From assembly GCA_054601695.1 (NCBI GenBank), contig BAAHQB010000020.1, positions 930,001 to 994,000 on the forward strand: a stretch of 64,000 nt of DNA, read 5' to 3'. Under the pieces are notes generated by a model, which saw only the letters and a list, made by a program, of their open reading frames with translations, had not been told where the DNA came from and did no database searches. This DNA is from Amorphochlora amoebiformis (lineage: Eukaryota; Cercozoa; Chlorarachniophyceae). Positions 42,522-64,000 of the stretch are shown here, one piece after another. Each line of letters starts with the position of its first letter. Position 1 is the stretch's first letter. The position numbers were made by a program, and so were the translations under genes.

Positions 42522-43841
42522 TCGTGAGAAGGTAACATGATTGTCACGGACACGTGTACATACATCTCACACAATATGCCCTCGTCGTGTCGATTCTAAG
42601 CGCGTACTTTTCGCATCTATACATGGATATGTATGCATAGATCAGGATATATGTATAATATATGTTTTTGTATTTTATGTTTATGAGTGTGTATGTTTAT
42701 TCATGTCCATATTTATATATTTATAGGTTCATATATATATATATATATATATATATAAAGAAATATTTATATATATATATATATATATATAGATATATGT
42801 GCAGGCCTCAAGTAACTCCTACCGAAAAAAAAAAGGGAAATTCCACAGAACTTTTCAGGAATTTCCGGATAGTTATAAGATTATATTGTATTAGTGGTTG
42901 AATAAAATTTTAGTCTCCACATTCTTGCGAGTGTTACGGGTTGTTGTTTTTTTAAAAGGGTCTAGCTGGCAGTGGACATCTTTATTTTCAGCTTTTTCTT
43001 TCTTTTTTATTTTGTGGCTAGGTCTTAGAGGTGTTTTCCAGTTGTGGGGCTTTGTGAGGTTTCGATTGATTAACGACTTGCACAATACTAGAATAGTCGG
43101 GATAATCTTGATCTACTATATCTAGTATATCCTAGATATCTAGAAATAATGTCTGAGAGTACTACTACAGCAGGGTCGCGGCAAATGTGCTTTAGATTCT
43201 AGAAATTTACCAAATCATCAGGTTACGTTGTAGAAATTCTAGAAAATTCCACTGAACCTAGACCTATGTCTTAACTAGTTCTAGTTGTTAACCCTACTAG
43301 CCTAGAACCCTAGTAACCGTATCTAAGTAGTAAGTCTTCTCTAGTTATATCTAGTATACAACTATCATAGTCCAGAAGACAACAAGGTACGCGTTCAGCT
43401 AGGTATTGACATCCTGTAAAAACCACTAGATCTAGATTCTAGAATATATACTAGATCTAGGATATATCATCTAGATCTACATACTCTAGATGCTAGCCAT
43501 GACAGTACTTACACGGCAGTTTCTAGAGTTTCTGGAGTTTGTCAACCGCTGAAACCTCTAGAACCTCAGCAGTTTTTTTGCTAATAATAATCATCGAAAA
43601 CTCCAGTATACCGTCATACTCTTATTCTAGTCATTTCCGTGTTCTAAGGTGTTTATCTGTATTAGTTTGATTTCCTGGCATCATGAATTTTGTTAATATT
43701 ATAATAACCTAGAACTAGAATAATATATATCAACTGAATTAAAACTAGTCAAGTCTGGTCAAAAAAGAATCACACGCGCTTTGAATTGCCTGATGATTGT
43801 TTAAAAACATTAGTTAACACACACACACACACATATAAAAA

Positions 43842-43894
<53 letters not shown>

Positions 43895-43933
43895 TATGTT
43901 TTACACACATATAATATTTATGAACACATATTT

Positions 43934-44007
<74 letters not shown>

Positions 44008-44027
44008 GCATACACACACACACACAC

Positions 44028-44072
<45 letters not shown>

Positions 44073-44142
44073 CATAAAGCAACTTTACATATGTATATTT
44101 TTTTAGCGCCATGACAATAGATATGTATGTCATGTACATTGA
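42522..44142. other. Intergenic region between convergent genes, CTAG-rich in its right half
   Basis: The left part (42560-42840) mixes TA repeats with ordinary sequence. From about 43090 to 43745 the sequence is packed with CTAG, TCTAGA and CTAGATCTAG words, has no (TA)n and no long frame. A TA tract precedes the metX stop at 44143. No gene seen. Confidence 0.6.
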
Positions 44143-60025
<15,883 letters not shown>

Positions 60026-60354
60026 TCGGATGACGATATTGGTTGCCGATATCACGGTATTATACAATGAGATATGTGGATATCCGGATGCTAATATCTA
60101 CTTATCTAGTTATACTTTAACTTTAATATAGAGATATTAAAAATATGAATATGCAAAATAATAGATACCGATAAACCCCGAAAGTCGCCATCGACAAAAT
60201 AAAGAGAATATAACTGGGAAAGTATAATTCGGCACTTTCGCTGTGGAGGCCCCCCCACTCCGTCTCTCAGCTTTACCCCGCTTTCTCGCTCTCTGGGGCC
60301 AATTCATACATATCGGGGAGCTTCCTTTGGAAATTCAAAAAAAGCACTTACGAT
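60026..60354. promoter_or_regulatory. Bidirectional promoter region between metX and the 60355 gene
   Basis: 330 bp separate the two divergent start codons. Normal composition, no (TA)n; an A/T-rich stretch at 60115-60170 could hold core promoter elements. No specific motif recognised. Confidence 0.55.
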
Positions 60355-63639
<3,285 letters not shown>

Positions 63640-63739
63640 GTATGTCTAAACCATTGGTCATTAAATACTCACATATATGATATACATATATGATTTTAAC
63701 ACACTCACACTCACACTCACACATGTTTACTTATATATA

Positions 63740-63782
<43 letters not shown>

Positions 63783-63867
63783 TTATTCATATATGTATAT
63801 ATATTTATGTATTGTATATATAACATCTGTACAATATTCACGTGTACCCATAACTATGACATATAAA

Positions 63868-63902
<35 letters not shown>

Positions 63903-63953
63903 CTACATGCATATATATATATACATATATTAAATACATTTGTTTAATATGAA

Positions 63954-63991
<38 letters not shown>

Positions 63992-64000
63992 TAATAAATT
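63640..64000 (+). other. Intron or 3' flank at the right edge
   Basis: It starts with a good donor (gtatgt at 63640) and then TA, CACT and CT microsatellites. No further exon seen before the window ends. Confidence 0.5.

Overview
The window is nuclear DNA of a eukaryote whose genes are cut into many very short exons (13 to about 800 nt) by introns made largely of (TA)n and related microsatellites. More than half of the window is TA/CA/GTATA simple sequence. Almost all long open frames in those tracts (runs of Tyr/Ile/His) are artefacts. I read the genes by eye, taking the islands of normal composition between AT tracts as exons when they had AG acceptors and GT donors and when reading frame and intron phase carried over to the next island. 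No search was run, so protein names rest on recognised motifs and exon borders are predictions.

Layout. (1) 514-8241 (+): 5'-partial gene for a basic, Ser/Thr/Arg-rich protein with TARGD repeats. (2) 9450-13260 (-): unknown protein with a likely signal peptide. (3) 14424-17513 (-) and (4) 17895-19022 (+): a divergent pair of paralogous MADS-box genes. (5) 19899-32014 (-): an 18-exon gene of the plastid phosphate-translocator (TPT/SLC35) family with a signal-peptide-like first exon. (6) 32771-36031 (+): unknown protein, exon chain incomplete. (7) 36034-42521 (+): unknown protein with a basic tail. (8) 44143-60025 (-): a 17-exon MetX/MET2-type homoserine O-acetyltransferase-like gene with a mitochondrial-type presequence; 969 coding nt are spread over 15.9 kb. 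(9) 60355 to beyond 63639 (+): 3'-partial gene for a protein with a signal-anchor-like N terminus, an acidic patch and a Lys/Glu helix.

Organism. The translocator and its bipartite-looking presequence suggest an alga with a complex (secondary) plastid. The TTAGGG-type repeat is the telomere repeat of many protists but here sits inside introns. I cannot name the lineage.

The most unusual property is a repeated form of intron growth. Short segments covering one splice site plus the adjoining 10-50 nt of exon are tandemly duplicated, from 2 to 10 copies, with TA tracts between copies. This occurs at no fewer than ten exon borders in at least three genes and leaves rows of decoy 5' or 3' splice sites. 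Other recurring features are telomere-like repeats at intron ends, CTAG-rich microsatellite-poor islands between genes (three of four between convergent genes), and one dispersed repeat family.
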